Source of the DNA: Actinacidiphila cocklensis
Lineage (GTDB): Bacteria; Actinomycetota; Actinomycetes; Streptomycetales; Streptomycetaceae
Assembly (NCBI RefSeq): GCF_907177275.1
Contig: NZ_CAJSLV010000049.1
Location: 31,326 to 95,325, forward strand
DNA length: 64,000 nucleotides
Reading direction: 5' to 3'
The position numbers were made by a program, and so were the translations under genes. The notes beneath the pieces are model-generated. The model was not told the DNA's origin. It saw nothing but the letters and a program-made list of their open reading frames with translations, and searched no databases. Numbering within the stretch: position 1 is the stretch's first letter; each line of letters starts with the position of its first letter. This document shows, piece after piece, positions 26,810 to 35,573 of the stretch.

Positions 26810-27658
26810 ATGATCGTGGTGACCGGAGCGACCGGAAACGTGGGGCGGCAGGTCGTGGCGGCGCTCGCCGGACAGGCTGGGGAAGCAGGCCAGGAGGTGA
26901 TCGCGGTGTCGCGCCGGGCGGTGGAGCCGGCGGCGTCGGGGCCACCGAAAGCCCCTCGCGTCGCGCACCGGCAGGCCGATCTGGCGGTGCCGGACAGCCT
27001 GCGGCCCGCCTTCGAGGGAGCCGACACGCTCTTCCTGCTGGTCGCGGGCGACGACCCGCACGCCGTGCTGGACGCGGCCAAGACCGTCGGCGTACGCCGG
27101 GTGGTGCTGCTCTCCTCGCAGGGCGCGGGCACCCGCCCGCAGGCGTACGCGCACCACGCCGGTTTCGAGGCGGTGGTACGGGGCTCGGGCATGGACTGGA
27201 CGGTGCTGCGCCCCGGCGGCTTCGCGTCCAACACCTTCGCCTGGGCCGAGACCGTACGCACCCGGCGGACAGTCGTCGCACCGTTCGGCGACGTGGCGCT
27301 GCCGGTGGTCGACCCGGCCGACATCGCGCAGGTCGCCGCCGCCGTACTGCGCGAGGAGGGCCACGCCGGGCGTACGTACGAGCTGACCGGACCCGCCGCC
27401 CTCTCGCCGCGCGACCAGGCGCGGGCGATCGGCGCCGCGCTGGGCGAGCCGGTGGACTTCGTGGAGCAGAGCAGGGCCGAGGCCAGGGCGCAGATGCTGG
27501 GCTTCATGCCGGAGCCGGTCGCGGACGCCACCCTGGGCATCCTGGGCGACCCGCTACCGGCCGAGCAGGCGGTGGGGGCCGACGTCGAACGGCTGCTGGG
27601 CCGGGCGGCCGGGAGCTTCGCGGCCTGGGCGGCCAGGAACGCGGCCGCCTTCGCGTAG
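26810..27658 (+). CDS. NmrA/SDR-like NAD(P)-binding protein
   Basis: A 282-residue atypical short-chain dehydrogenase of the NmrA/QOR2-like type. The N-terminal nucleotide-binding motif is IVVTGATGNVGRQVV (residues 3-17). Later segments are VVLLSSQGAG, a non-catalytic YxxxK region (QAYAHHAGFEAVV; the Lys is missing), WTVLRPGGFASNTF and PVVDPADIAQVAAAVL. Such proteins act as redox sensors or quinone/azo reductases. ATG 26810 follows GGGAG by five to six bases and is preferred to GTG 26804. Confidence 0.88.
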   Translation: MIVVTGATGNVGRQVVAALAGQAGEAGQEVIAVSRRAVEPAASGPPKAPRVAHRQADLAVPDSLRPAFEGADTLFLLVAGDDPHAVLDAAKTVGVRRVVLLSSQGAGTRPQAYAHHAGFEAVVRGSGMDWTVLRPGGFASNTFAWAETVRTRRTVVAPFGDVALPVVDPADIAQVAAAVLREEGHAGRTYELTGPAALSPRDQARAIGAALGEPVDFVEQSRAEARAQMLGFMPEPVADATLGILGDPLPAEQAVGADVERLLGRAAGSFAAWAARNAAAFA

Positions 27659-27827
27659 CGGACCGGGGGGCCGGACCGGGTCCGGAGCGTTCGGGTAGCG
27701 GGAGAGCCGGGCGGCGGGGAGGGTGGTCTATCGGGGGCATGGCCACCCGGTCGTCCGGCCGGGGTGGCGGCACGTTCCGTACCGGGGCCGGCCCCCGCGG
27801 CACCCCGGCCACCCATGGAGGCGCCAG

Positions 27828-28613
27828 ATGTCCGAAGTCACCGGCCCCTACGAGCCCGGCACACCGTGCTGGATCGACCTCATGGTTCCCGACCAGCAAG
27901 CCGGGCTGGACTTCTACCGCGACCTGTTCGGCTGGCAGGGCGAGATCGGACCGGACGAGTACGGCGGGTACTCCGTCTGTACGCAGAAGGGCAAGCCGGT
28001 CGCCGGTCTGATGAAAGCCATGGCGATGGGCGACCAGCCCGCCCCGCCGACCGCCTGGACCACGTACTTCTCGGTCGCCGACGCCGACGCGACCGAGGCG
28101 GCGGTCAAGGCCAACGGCGGCACGGTGGTCATGCCGACCTCCGACGTCATGACCCTGGGGCGGATGTTCGTCGCCGCCGACCCCTACGGCGCCGTCTTCG
28201 GCGTGTGGCAGCCGCGCGACTTCAAGGGCGCGGAGATCGTCAACGAGCACGGCGCGCTGGTCTGGAACCAGCTGCACAGCCCCGACGTCCCGGGAGCAGG
28301 CGCGTTCTACTCCGCGGTGCTCGGCGTGACCGCGGGGCCGATGCCGGAGATGCCGGAGTTCGCCGGCTTCCAGGTCAAGGGCCACACCGTCGGCGGCGTC
28401 ATGGGCATGGAGAACCTGCCCGAGGGCACCCCGCCGCACTGGCTGGTCAACTTCGCGGTGGACGACACCGACAGCGTCGTCGACGCCCTCGTGCGGAAGG
28501 GCGGGTCGGTGCTGGTGCCGCCCTTCGACATGGACAAGGTCGGCAGGATGGCCGTCCTCCAGGACCCGCAGGGCGCGGTCTTCGCCGTCGTGGCCACCGC
28601 CGACCAGGGCTGA
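27828..28613 (+). CDS. VOC-family protein with two glyoxalase-fold domains
   Basis: A 261-residue cytosolic protein made of two tandem VOC modules (about 8-125 and 138-258). Each has the paired beta-alpha-beta layout: PCWIDLMVPDQQAGLDFYRD with FGVWQP in the first, and VWNQLHSPDVPGAGAFYSAV with GAVFAVVA in the second. This two-domain form is common in Streptomyces and is annotated as glyoxalase or hydroxylase; the reaction is unknown. ATG 27828 has GGAGG about seven bases upstream. It converges with the HAD gene at 28648. Confidence 0.9.
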   Translation: MSEVTGPYEPGTPCWIDLMVPDQQAGLDFYRDLFGWQGEIGPDEYGGYSVCTQKGKPVAGLMKAMAMGDQPAPPTAWTTYFSVADADATEAAVKANGGTVVMPTSDVMTLGRMFVAADPYGAVFGVWQPRDFKGAEIVNEHGALVWNQLHSPDVPGAGAFYSAVLGVTAGPMPEMPEFAGFQVKGHTVGGVMGMENLPEGTPPHWLVNFAVDDTDSVVDALVRKGGSVLVPPFDMDKVGRMAVLQDPQGAVFAVVATADQG

Positions 28614-28647
28614 CCGCGGCGGAAGGGGCTCCGCACGGCCCGGCCGC

Positions 28648-29541
28648 TCAGTTGCGGCGGGCCGCGACGATCCGCTCGATCACCCGCGCCACCCCGTCGT
28701 CCTCGTTCGCCGCCGTCCTGCGGGCGGTGGCGGCCAGGACGGCGGGGTGGGCGTTGGCGACGGCGTAGGACGTACCGGCCCAGCCGAGCATCGCCAGGTC
28801 GTTCGGCATGTCGCCGAACGCGACGACCTCCTGCGCCGTCACCCCGCGCTCCGCGCAGCACCGCGCCAGTGTGGTGGCCTTGCTGACGCCCCTGCCGCTG
28901 ACCTCCAGCAGCGCGGTCTCGCTCGACCGGGTGATCTCGCCGTGCCCGCCCGCGACCGCGAGCGCCGTCGCCAGGAAGTCGTCGGGGTCGATCGAGGGGT
29001 GCTTGGCCAGCAGTTTCAGCAGCGGCTGCGCGCGGTCCTCGGCCAGCAGCGTCTCGACCGGCGCCTGCGACCCGGCGTCGGGCTCGATGGCCGCGTAGGC
29101 GGGCTCGCGCCGGAAGCTCTCGGCGCGCTCGACCGCGAAAGTGGTGCCGGGCAGCGCGGCACGCAGCGCGTGCGCGACCGCGAGCGCATCGTCCTCGGGC
29201 AGCGGGAAGGCCTCGATCAGCCGGTGCGCACGCAGGTCGTAGACCGCGGCACCGTTGGCCAGGATCGCCATTCCGTGTCCGGCGAGGTGTTCGGCGACCA
29301 CACCCATCCACCGGGCGGGCCGCCCGGTGACGAAGAAGACCTCGATTCCGGCCGCCTCTGCGGCGGCCAGCGCGGCGATCGTTCGCGGCGACACGGACCG
29401 GTCGTTGCGCAGCAACGTTCCGTCCAGGTCGGTGGCGATCAGCCGCGGCGAGGTTACGGCGAAGTCGTCGTGTGCGTGGGACTGCGGGTGCGCGTCGGGC
29501 GAGCGGAACGGCCCGCCGGGGGCACCGATGGCTGAGGTCAC
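28648..29541 (-). CDS. HAD-superfamily hydrolase, Cof type (IIB)
   Basis: A 297-residue predicted phosphatase, paralogous to the one at 3220. The nucleophile motif DLDGTLL is near residues 37-43, VTGRPARW (motif II) near 67, a conserved Lys in GVSKATTL, and motif IV GDMPNDLAMLGWAG near 243. GTG 29541 is chosen because GGGAGG lies nine bases upstream; ATG 29550 would be too close to it. An N-terminal tail of about 30 residues rich in Pro, His and Ser precedes the fold. Confidence 0.87.
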   Translation of the reverse strand: MTSAIGAPGGPFRSPDAHPQSHAHDDFAVTSPRLIATDLDGTLLRNDRSVSPRTIAALAAAEAAGIEVFFVTGRPARWMGVVAEHLAGHGMAILANGAAVYDLRAHRLIEAFPLPEDDALAVAHALRAALPGTTFAVERAESFRREPAYAAIEPDAGSQAPVETLLAEDRAQPLLKLLAKHPSIDPDDFLATALAVAGGHGEITRSSETALLEVSGRGVSKATTLARCCAERGVTAQEVVAFGDMPNDLAMLGWAGTSYAVANAHPAVLAATARRTAANEDDGVARVIERIVAARRN

Positions 29542-29805
29542 ATACCCCATCCTCCCGTATCCGCCGCGCTTGTCCCGCACAAAGGTGCGGATACGTGCTC
29601 AGCCGAGCCGGGTGGTGCGGGGGTGCTGCGACCTCGGAGGATCAGGTTCCAGGGTGGTCGCCGTCGCCGGGGAAGGGCGCCGATGTGGCGCGGTTGCGTA
29701 CGCCGACCTGCGAAGTGTCCGGATTGCACGAGCGGTGGAGCCGTGGTCCGCAGCAGCGGAGCACCGGTCCGTACGCGCAGTGGAGCGCGGAAAACGCGGC
29801 CGGGG

Positions 29806-30267
29806 TCAGCCGCACAGGGAGCGGTCGCGGCGGCGGGCACTGCCCTCCGACGCGTCGTGCTGGTCGGCGGCGCCGGCGGTGGCGGCAGCCGCGGCCACGG
29901 CGTCACCGAGGCCGTCCACCGGGACGGCGATGCTGCGCGAGCTGGGCGAGGTGCCGTGTGCTTCGGCCCTGATGCGCTGCTTCATCGTCGGCGGCAGCGA
30001 ACGCCCCCGCTCGGACGGCCGCGGCGCGGGCAGCATGACCCGGCCGGCCCGCAGGGGTGGCGCGGCATACCCACCCGACGGCGCGGCGGCCGGAATCGCC
30101 GGTGTGGCGACGGCCTGCGCCGGTACGGTGGCGTAGCCGACGGCCTGCCGGGACGCGGCGGCCTTCGTACGGGCCGGGGTCGCGAAGCCCAGCGCGGCGA
30201 TGCACCTGATGAGCACGTTCAGGAAAGCGCCCCAGAACGCGGTGACACGGGGAGTGGTAGCAGCCAT
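29806..30267 (-). CDS. Small hypothetical protein with N-terminal hydrophobic segment
   Basis: A 153-residue protein. Residues 9-27 (TAFWGAFLNVLIRCIAALGF) form one hydrophobic helix, followed by an Ala/Pro/Val-rich low-complexity region and a basic stretch with PPTMKQRIRAEAHG. It could be a membrane-anchored or exported actinobacterial protein; I do not recognise the family. ATG 30267 has GAGAGG just upstream. The 264-base gap to the HAD gene shows no feature that I can support. Confidence 0.5.
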   Translation of the reverse strand: MAATTPRVTAFWGAFLNVLIRCIAALGFATPARTKAAASRQAVGYATVPAQAVATPAIPAAAPSGGYAAPPLRAGRVMLPAPRPSERGRSLPPTMKQRIRAEAHGTSPSSRSIAVPVDGLGDAVAAAAATAGAADQHDASEGSARRRDRSLCG

Positions 30268-30456
30268 GGCCTCTCTCGTTTCCTTATCGGTCGAAGTGAC
30301 TAATCCGATGATGAGGAAACGAGCACGGAATGTCCGGAACCGCACCCCGAGTCCGTGGATTTTCAGACCAACGCCACTCGGGTGGCGCAACACGGGCCTT
30401 GCACCGGGTCGTACGCGCTCCGCTGGCGGACGCTCAGGACCGGTGGTAGGACCAGG

Positions 30457-30747
30457 TCAGCGGCCCAGGCTGGCCAGACCGGTCTGCAGGTCGTCGATCG
30501 TCATGACCGGCCGCAGCGAGAGCTTCGCACCGGCGTGGAAGAAGGGCTCGCAGACCGGCGGCATCTGCGAGCTGTCCTTCATGTCGAAGACCATGTAGCA
30601 GCAGCGGTCGCCTTCTTCGGCGGTGAAGTAGGCCGTTTCCGGGCGCAGTTGCTCCACCATTTCCTGCACCATCTTGGACATCGTGCCTTCCGTCACGGCC
30701 TCGTTCGACGTCGTGGTGTCCAATCGCGCGGTGAGCAGCATCCGCAT
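30457..30747 (-). CDS. Small protein, DUF3303-like or ferredoxin-fold monomer
   Basis: A 96-residue protein with a beta-alpha-beta pattern: RMLLTARLDTTTSNEAV, a helix MSKMVQEMVEQLRP, strand ETAYFTAEEGDRCCYMVFDM, then FFHAGAKLSLRPVMTIDDL. The overall shape resembles dimeric alpha/beta-barrel proteins (DUF3303 or YciI-like). ATG 30747 is chosen because GAGAGG stands nine bases upstream; ATGs at 30756 and 30741 are alternatives. No operon partner: the cyd operon ends 149 bases away on its promoter-proximal side. Confidence 0.65.
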   Translation of the reverse strand: MRMLLTARLDTTTSNEAVTEGTMSKMVQEMVEQLRPETAYFTAEEGDRCCYMVFDMKDSSQMPPVCEPFFHAGAKLSLRPVMTIDDLQTGLASLGR

Positions 30748-30895
30748 GGGTCTCATCCTCTCGGCGGCGCGTGGCCGGCGCTCGGCGCCCTGCGCACGCA
30801 CGGGAAACCCCGGTCGCGCTCCGTTTCCAGCGTCTCCCCGCCCCGCCGGGGTCGCAACCCCTGCGGCGGCCCCGGCGCGGGCCGCCGCACCGCGC

Positions 30896-33800
30896 TCAGG
30901 CCGCGGCGGCCATCGCGTGGGCGCCCGGCCGCAGGAGGGTGTCGGCGAGCTGCTCGCGCTCCAGGGTGCGGCGGAAGGGACCGTCGGCGGCGGCCAGTTC
31001 GCGGTAGGTGCCGCGCTGGACGACCCGGCCGGCGTCGAGTACGACGATCTCGTCGACGGCGTCGCCCGCGAGCCCGGCCAGCCGGTGCGTGATCAGCAGC
31101 GTCGTACGGTCGCGGCCGCGGGTGGCGGCCAGCAGGTCGGCGGTGAGCGCGTCGGCGGTGGCGATGTCCAGGTGCTCGGCGGGCTCGTCGAGTATCAGGA
31201 CGGGGAAGCCGGCCAGCAGCGCGCGGGCCAGCGCGAGCCGCTGCCGCATCCCGCCGGACAGCCGGGCGCCGTGCTCACCGACGGCCGTGTCCAGGTCGAG
31301 GTCGAGGCGGGCGGCGGCGAGCGCGTCCCGCAGGTCGTCGTCGGTGGCGCCGGGGCGGGCGAGCCGCAGGTTCTCCCGGACGCTGCTGTCGAAGACGTGC
31401 GCGTCCTGCGCGCACAGGCCGACCAGCCGGCGTACGTCGTCGCCCTCGCACTCGTCCGCGGGCCGCCCGCCGAGGGTGTACGTACCGGACTCGGCGTCGA
31501 GGAAGCGCAGCAGTACGTGCGCCAGCGTCGTCTTGCCCGCGCCCGACGGGCCGACGACCGCGACCCGGCGACCCTGGGTGAGGGTGAGGCCAACGCCGTC
31601 GAGCGCGGGGGAGGTGCGGCCCGGGTGGCGGGCGGTCAGGTCGCTCACCACCAGCGGGAAGGGCGAGGCGGGCGGCGCCGCGGGGTGGGCGGGCTCGCGT
31701 ACCGGCAGCGGCGAGTCCAGGACGTCGTTGACCCGCTCGGCGGCCCGTCGGCTGCGCTGCCGCTGCTGGGCGGCGAGCGGCAGGCCGTTGACCGCCTCGA
31801 AAGCGGCGAGCGGGGCGAGCAGCAGCACCGCGAGCGCCACCCCCGGCAGGTCGTGCGCGGCCACCGCCCGCACCCCTGCGTAGCCGCACGCCGTCACCGT
31901 CAGCCCGCAGACCAGCGTGGTCAGCCCGGCGCCCAGCGCGGTGACCGCGGCGGACCTGGCGGCGACGGCGGTGAGCCTGCGGTCGGCGTCCGCGGCCTCG
32001 GCACGCCTGCGGTCCAGCGCGCCGGCCACCGTCAGCTCCGCGGTGCCGGTGAACAGGGCGAGCACCCGGGCGGACAGCTCACCGCGGGCCGGGGCGATCC
32101 GCTCCTCGGTACGACGTGCGACGGCCGCGGCCAGCAGCGGCACGGCGACCCCGGCGACCAGCAGCCCGACCCCCAGGGCGACGCCGGCGGCGGGCAGCAG
32201 CCACCCGGCGAAGGCCGCCGAGGTGAGCACCACCAGCCCGGCCGTCACGGCGGGCTGCAGCCACCGCAGATAGTGGTCCTGGACCGCGTCCACGTCGGCG
32301 ACCAGCCGGGACAGCAGGTCGCCACGCTGCCGCTCGCGCAGGCCCGCGGGCGCCAGGCGTTCGAGCCGCCGGTAGACGGCGACCCGTACGCCGGCCAGCG
32401 CGCGGAAGACCGCGTCGTGCGCGACCAGCCGCTCGCCGTAGCGGAAGACGGCCCGGCCGATACCGAAGGCCCGGGTCGCGGTGACCGCGACCATCAGATA
32501 CAGCACGGGAGGCTGCTGCGAGGCCCGGCTGATCAGCCACCCGGAGGTCGCCATCAGGCCGACCGCGGACAGCAGCGCCAGCGCGCCCAGCCCGCAGGCC
32601 GCGGCGAACCGCCCGCGGAAGCCGCGCTCCCGCCCCGTGGCGAGCAGCCCGCGCACACCGCCGGTGCCACCGGCCCCGGAAACGGTGTCTTCGGCGAGGT
32701 CGGCGTCCCGGCCGGGGGACGGGGCCGCGGCGGACACCTGCCCGGCCGGAGGAGGAGCCTGTCGTGCCTCCGCCGCCGAGCCCGAGCCGGTCTGCGCGGA
32801 CTCGCGCGCCGCGGGCGCCAGTGCGAGCACGCGGTCGGCCAGTGGCAGCAGCGCGGGGCGGTGGGCCACCAGGATGGTCGTACGACCCCGGCTCAGCTCC
32901 CGCAGGGTCGCGATGAGCGCGCCTTCGGTGTCGCCGTCGAGGTTGGCGGTCGGCTCGTCGAGCAGCAGCAGCGGCCGGTCGGCGAGGAAGGCGCGGGCCA
33001 GGGCGATGCGCTGCCGCTGGCCTGCGGACAGCCCGGCACCGTCCTCGCCGATGACGTCGTCGGGGTCGGCGAAGCCCAGCGCCCCGGCCGCGGCGAGAGC
33101 GGCGTGCAGGTCGGCGTCGTCCGCGTCGGGCCGGGCCAGCCGGACGTTGTCGGCGATCGTGCCGGGGAAGAGGTGCGGGTGCTGCGGCACCCAGGCGATC
33201 TGGCGGTGCCAGGACGCCGGTTCGAGGGAGCCCAGCTCGACGCCGTCGACGAGGATGCGGCCCTGCGCGGCCGGCGCGAAGCCGAGCAGCGCGCTGAGCA
33301 GGGTGGTCTTGCCGACCCCGCTCGGGCCGGTCACCGCCAGCGTCTCGCCGGGCGCGAGGGTGAAGGATGTCGGCGGCAACGCGCCCTCGCTGCGTACCGC
33401 GAGGTCCTGGACCTGGACGGTGGCGGTCCGCAGGTCGGGCGCGGGAGTGCTGCCGGGAGCCGTGGCCGGCTCGGTCTCCAGCACCTCGAAGACCTGCTCG
33501 GCCGCGGCCAGCCCCTCGGCCGCCGCGTGGTACTGCGCCCCGACCTGCCGCAGCGGCAGGTACGCCTCGGGCGCCAGGACAAGCACCAGCAGCCCGGTGC
33601 GCAGCGACAGGTCGCCGTGCACCAGCCGCATGCCGATGTCGACGGCGACCAGCGCCACCGAGATGGTGGCCAGCAGCTCCAGCACGAAGGACGACAGGAA
33701 GGCGATCCGCAGCGTCTTGAGCGTGGCCTTGCGGTAGTCGCCGGTGATGGCCCGGATGCTGTCGGCCTGCGCCTTCGCCCGCCCGAAGACCTTCAGTGTC

Positions 33801-34423
33801 GGGAGCCCGGCGACCACGTCGAGGAAGTGCCCGGACAGCCTGCCCAGCAGCCGCCACTGCCGGTCCATCCGGTCCCGGGTCGCCCAGCCGACCAGCACCA
33901 TGAACAGCGGTATCAGCGGCAGGGTCAGCACGATGGTGAGCGCCGAGATCCAGTCGGCGAGCAGGATGCGGGCCAGCACGACCGCGGGCACCACCGCGGC
34001 GAGCCCCAACTGGGGCAGGTAGCGGGCGAAGTAGTCGTCCAGCGCGTCGATGCCGCGGGTCGCCAGAGTGGTGAGTTCACCGCTGCGGCGACCGGTCAGC
34101 CAGCCCGGGCCGAGCGCGGTCGCCCGGGTCAGCAGCCGGTTGCGCAGCTGCGAGGTGACGGCGGCCCCGGCCCGGTGCGCGCACAGCTCGGTCAGCCAGG
34201 CCACCAGCGCCCGGCCCACCGAGACGGCCGCCAGCCACAGCAGATCGCCGCGCAGGGCGCCGGTGCCGTCGCCGTGCTGGAAGCCGCCGACGACCAGGTC
34301 GGCGATCAGCGTCGCTTGCGCGACGATCAGCCCGGCGCCCGCCAGCCCGAGCAGCACCGTGCCGGCCAGGAACACCCGGGTGGTGCGCGCATACCGCAGC
34401 AGTCGCGGATCGACGGGTTTCAC
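30896..34423 (-). CDS. cydCD: CydD-CydC fusion, thiol-exporting ABC transporter for cytochrome bd assembly
   Basis: One 1175-residue polypeptide carries both halves of the ABC exporter that sends cysteine and glutathione-like thiols out, needed to assemble cytochrome bd. The CydD half has six membrane segments and an ATPase with GPSGVGKTTL, LSAGQRQRIALARA and LLLLDEPTANLD. A Pro/Ala/Ser-rich linker (about 555-600) leads to the CydC half, with GPSGAGKTTL, LSGGMRQRLALARA and LILDEPAEHLD. The frame starts at ATG 34432, but AAAGGGG abuts that ATG, so the GTG at 34423 (nine bases further on) is preferred. It is the last gene of cydA-cydB-cydCD. Confidence 0.95.
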   Translation of the reverse strand: MKPVDPRLLRYARTTRVFLAGTVLLGLAGAGLIVAQATLIADLVVGGFQHGDGTGALRGDLLWLAAVSVGRALVAWLTELCAHRAGAAVTSQLRNRLLTRATALGPGWLTGRRSGELTTLATRGIDALDDYFARYLPQLGLAAVVPAVVLARILLADWISALTIVLTLPLIPLFMVLVGWATRDRMDRQWRLLGRLSGHFLDVVAGLPTLKVFGRAKAQADSIRAITGDYRKATLKTLRIAFLSSFVLELLATISVALVAVDIGMRLVHGDLSLRTGLLVLVLAPEAYLPLRQVGAQYHAAAEGLAAAEQVFEVLETEPATAPGSTPAPDLRTATVQVQDLAVRSEGALPPTSFTLAPGETLAVTGPSGVGKTTLLSALLGFAPAAQGRILVDGVELGSLEPASWHRQIAWVPQHPHLFPGTIADNVRLARPDADDADLHAALAAAGALGFADPDDVIGEDGAGLSAGQRQRIALARAFLADRPLLLLDEPTANLDGDTEGALIATLRELSRGRTTILVAHRPALLPLADRVLALAPAARESAQTGSGSAAEARQAPPPAGQVSAAAPSPGRDADLAEDTVSGAGGTGGVRGLLATGRERGFRGRFAAACGLGALALLSAVGLMATSGWLISRASQQPPVLYLMVAVTATRAFGIGRAVFRYGERLVAHDAVFRALAGVRVAVYRRLERLAPAGLRERQRGDLLSRLVADVDAVQDHYLRWLQPAVTAGLVVLTSAAFAGWLLPAAGVALGVGLLVAGVAVPLLAAAVARRTEERIAPARGELSARVLALFTGTAELTVAGALDRRRAEAADADRRLTAVAARSAAVTALGAGLTTLVCGLTVTACGYAGVRAVAAHDLPGVALAVLLLAPLAAFEAVNGLPLAAQQRQRSRRAAERVNDVLDSPLPVREPAHPAAPPASPFPLVVSDLTARHPGRTSPALDGVGLTLTQGRRVAVVGPSGAGKTTLAHVLLRFLDAESGTYTLGGRPADECEGDDVRRLVGLCAQDAHVFDSSVRENLRLARPGATDDDLRDALAAARLDLDLDTAVGEHGARLSGGMRQRLALARALLAGFPVLILDEPAEHLDIATADALTADLLAATRGRDRTTLLITHRLAGLAGDAVDEIVVLDAGRVVQRGTYRELAAADGPFRRTLEREQLADTLLRPGAHAMAAAA

Positions 34424-34431
34424 GTGGAACA
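34416..34431. promoter_or_regulatory. Imperfect parS-like site at the cydCD start
   Basis: ggtttcacgtggaaca differs from the parS consensus tgtttcacgtgaaaca at two positions. It overlaps the first codons or the ribosome-binding region of cydCD and lies 64 bases from the perfect site. Confidence 0.6.
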
Positions 34432-34495
34432 TCCCCTTTCACGGCGAGGGCGGCTGTCGCGCGGAACGGGACGAACACGGCGAACGCGGCGAAGG

Positions 34496-34511
34496 TGTTT
34501 CACGTGAAACA
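34496..34511. promoter_or_regulatory. Perfect parS site (ParB binding)
   Basis: tgtttcacgtgaaaca is an exact 16-base match to the bacterial parS consensus. It sits directly after the cydB stop codon, in the 88-base gap before the cydCD start. In Streptomyces, ParB binds many parS sites clustered around oriC, and this one is consistent with the origin being near. Confidence 0.93.
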
Positions 34512-35555
34512 TCAGTGCGCGCCTTCCACCGGGCGTCCCGCGGAACCACCCGCCGGCGCACCCCCGGCGATGTGCTGCGTACCGATCCGCTTGCGGAACA
34601 CCCAGTAGGTCCACCCCTGGTACAGCAGCACCAGCGGGGTCGCGATCGCCGCGCACCAGGTCATGATCCGCAGCGTGTACGGAGTCGCGGACGCGTTGTC
34701 GACCGTCAGGCTCCAGGCGCTGTTGAGCGACGAGGGCATGACGTCGGGGAAGAGGCTCAGGAAGAACAGCGCGACGGTTGCCGCGATGGTCACCCCCGAG
34801 AAGGCGAACGACCAGCCCTCCCGCCCTGCGGCGTTCGCCCCCAGCGCCAGCGCGAGCGCGATGGCGGCCACGATCAGCGCGACCAGGCTGCGGCCGTTGC
34901 CGCTGTCCGCCTGGGTCCAGATCAGGAAGGCCATCGCCAGCAGCGCCGCGACCGCGCCGATCCGGCCGGCGAAGGCCCGCGCCCGCTCCCGTATCGGGCC
35001 GACCGTCTTGAGCGAGGCGAAGACGGCACCGTGGAAGGTGAACAGTGCCAGCGTCACCAGGCCGCCGAGCAGGGCATAGCCGTTCAGCAGGTCCCAGAAG
35101 CCGCCCACGTACTCCTTGCCGGCGTCGATCTTCACGCCGTGCACGATGTTCGCGAAGGCGACTCCCCACAGGAAGGCCGGCAGCAGCGAGGTCCAGAAGA
35201 TCGCGTGCTCCCAGTTGCGCTGCCAGCGCTCGTCGTCCCGCTTGGCGCGGTACTCGAAGGCGACCCCGCGCACGATCAGGCAGACCAGGATCACCAGCAG
35301 CGGCAGGTAGAAGCCGGAGAAGAGGGTGGCGTACCAGTCGGGGAAGGCGGCGAAGGTCGCGCCGCCCGCGGTGAGCAGCCAGACCTCGTTACCGTCCCAG
35401 ACCGGGCCGATGGTGTTGATCAGGACGCGCCGTTCGGCGCGGTCGCGGGCCAGCGGCTTGGTCAGGATGCCTATCCCGAAGTCGAAGCCCTCCAGGAAGA
35501 AGTACCCGGTCCACAGAACGGCGATCAGGACGAACCAGACGTCGTGCAGATGCAT
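34512..35555 (-). CDS. cydB: Cytochrome bd oxidase subunit II
   Basis: Membrane subunit of the cytochrome bd quinol oxidase, 347 residues and about eight or nine membrane segments. The N-terminus MHLHDVWFVLIAVLWTGYFF followed by LEGFDFGIGIL is the family signature; IGPVWDGNEVWLLTAGGATF follows near residues 49-68. Subunit II is structural and holds no heme. ATG 35555 follows the cydA stop by 18 bases. A perfect parS site directly follows its stop codon. Confidence 0.96.
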   Translation of the reverse strand: MHLHDVWFVLIAVLWTGYFFLEGFDFGIGILTKPLARDRAERRVLINTIGPVWDGNEVWLLTAGGATFAAFPDWYATLFSGFYLPLLVILVCLIVRGVAFEYRAKRDDERWQRNWEHAIFWTSLLPAFLWGVAFANIVHGVKIDAGKEYVGGFWDLLNGYALLGGLVTLALFTFHGAVFASLKTVGPIRERARAFAGRIGAVAALLAMAFLIWTQADSGNGRSLVALIVAAIALALALGANAAGREGWSFAFSGVTIAATVALFFLSLFPDVMPSSLNSAWSLTVDNASATPYTLRIMTWCAAIATPLVLLYQGWTYWVFRKRIGTQHIAGGAPAGGSAGRPVEGAH

Positions 35556-35573
35556 GATCTCTCCTCCTGCCGC

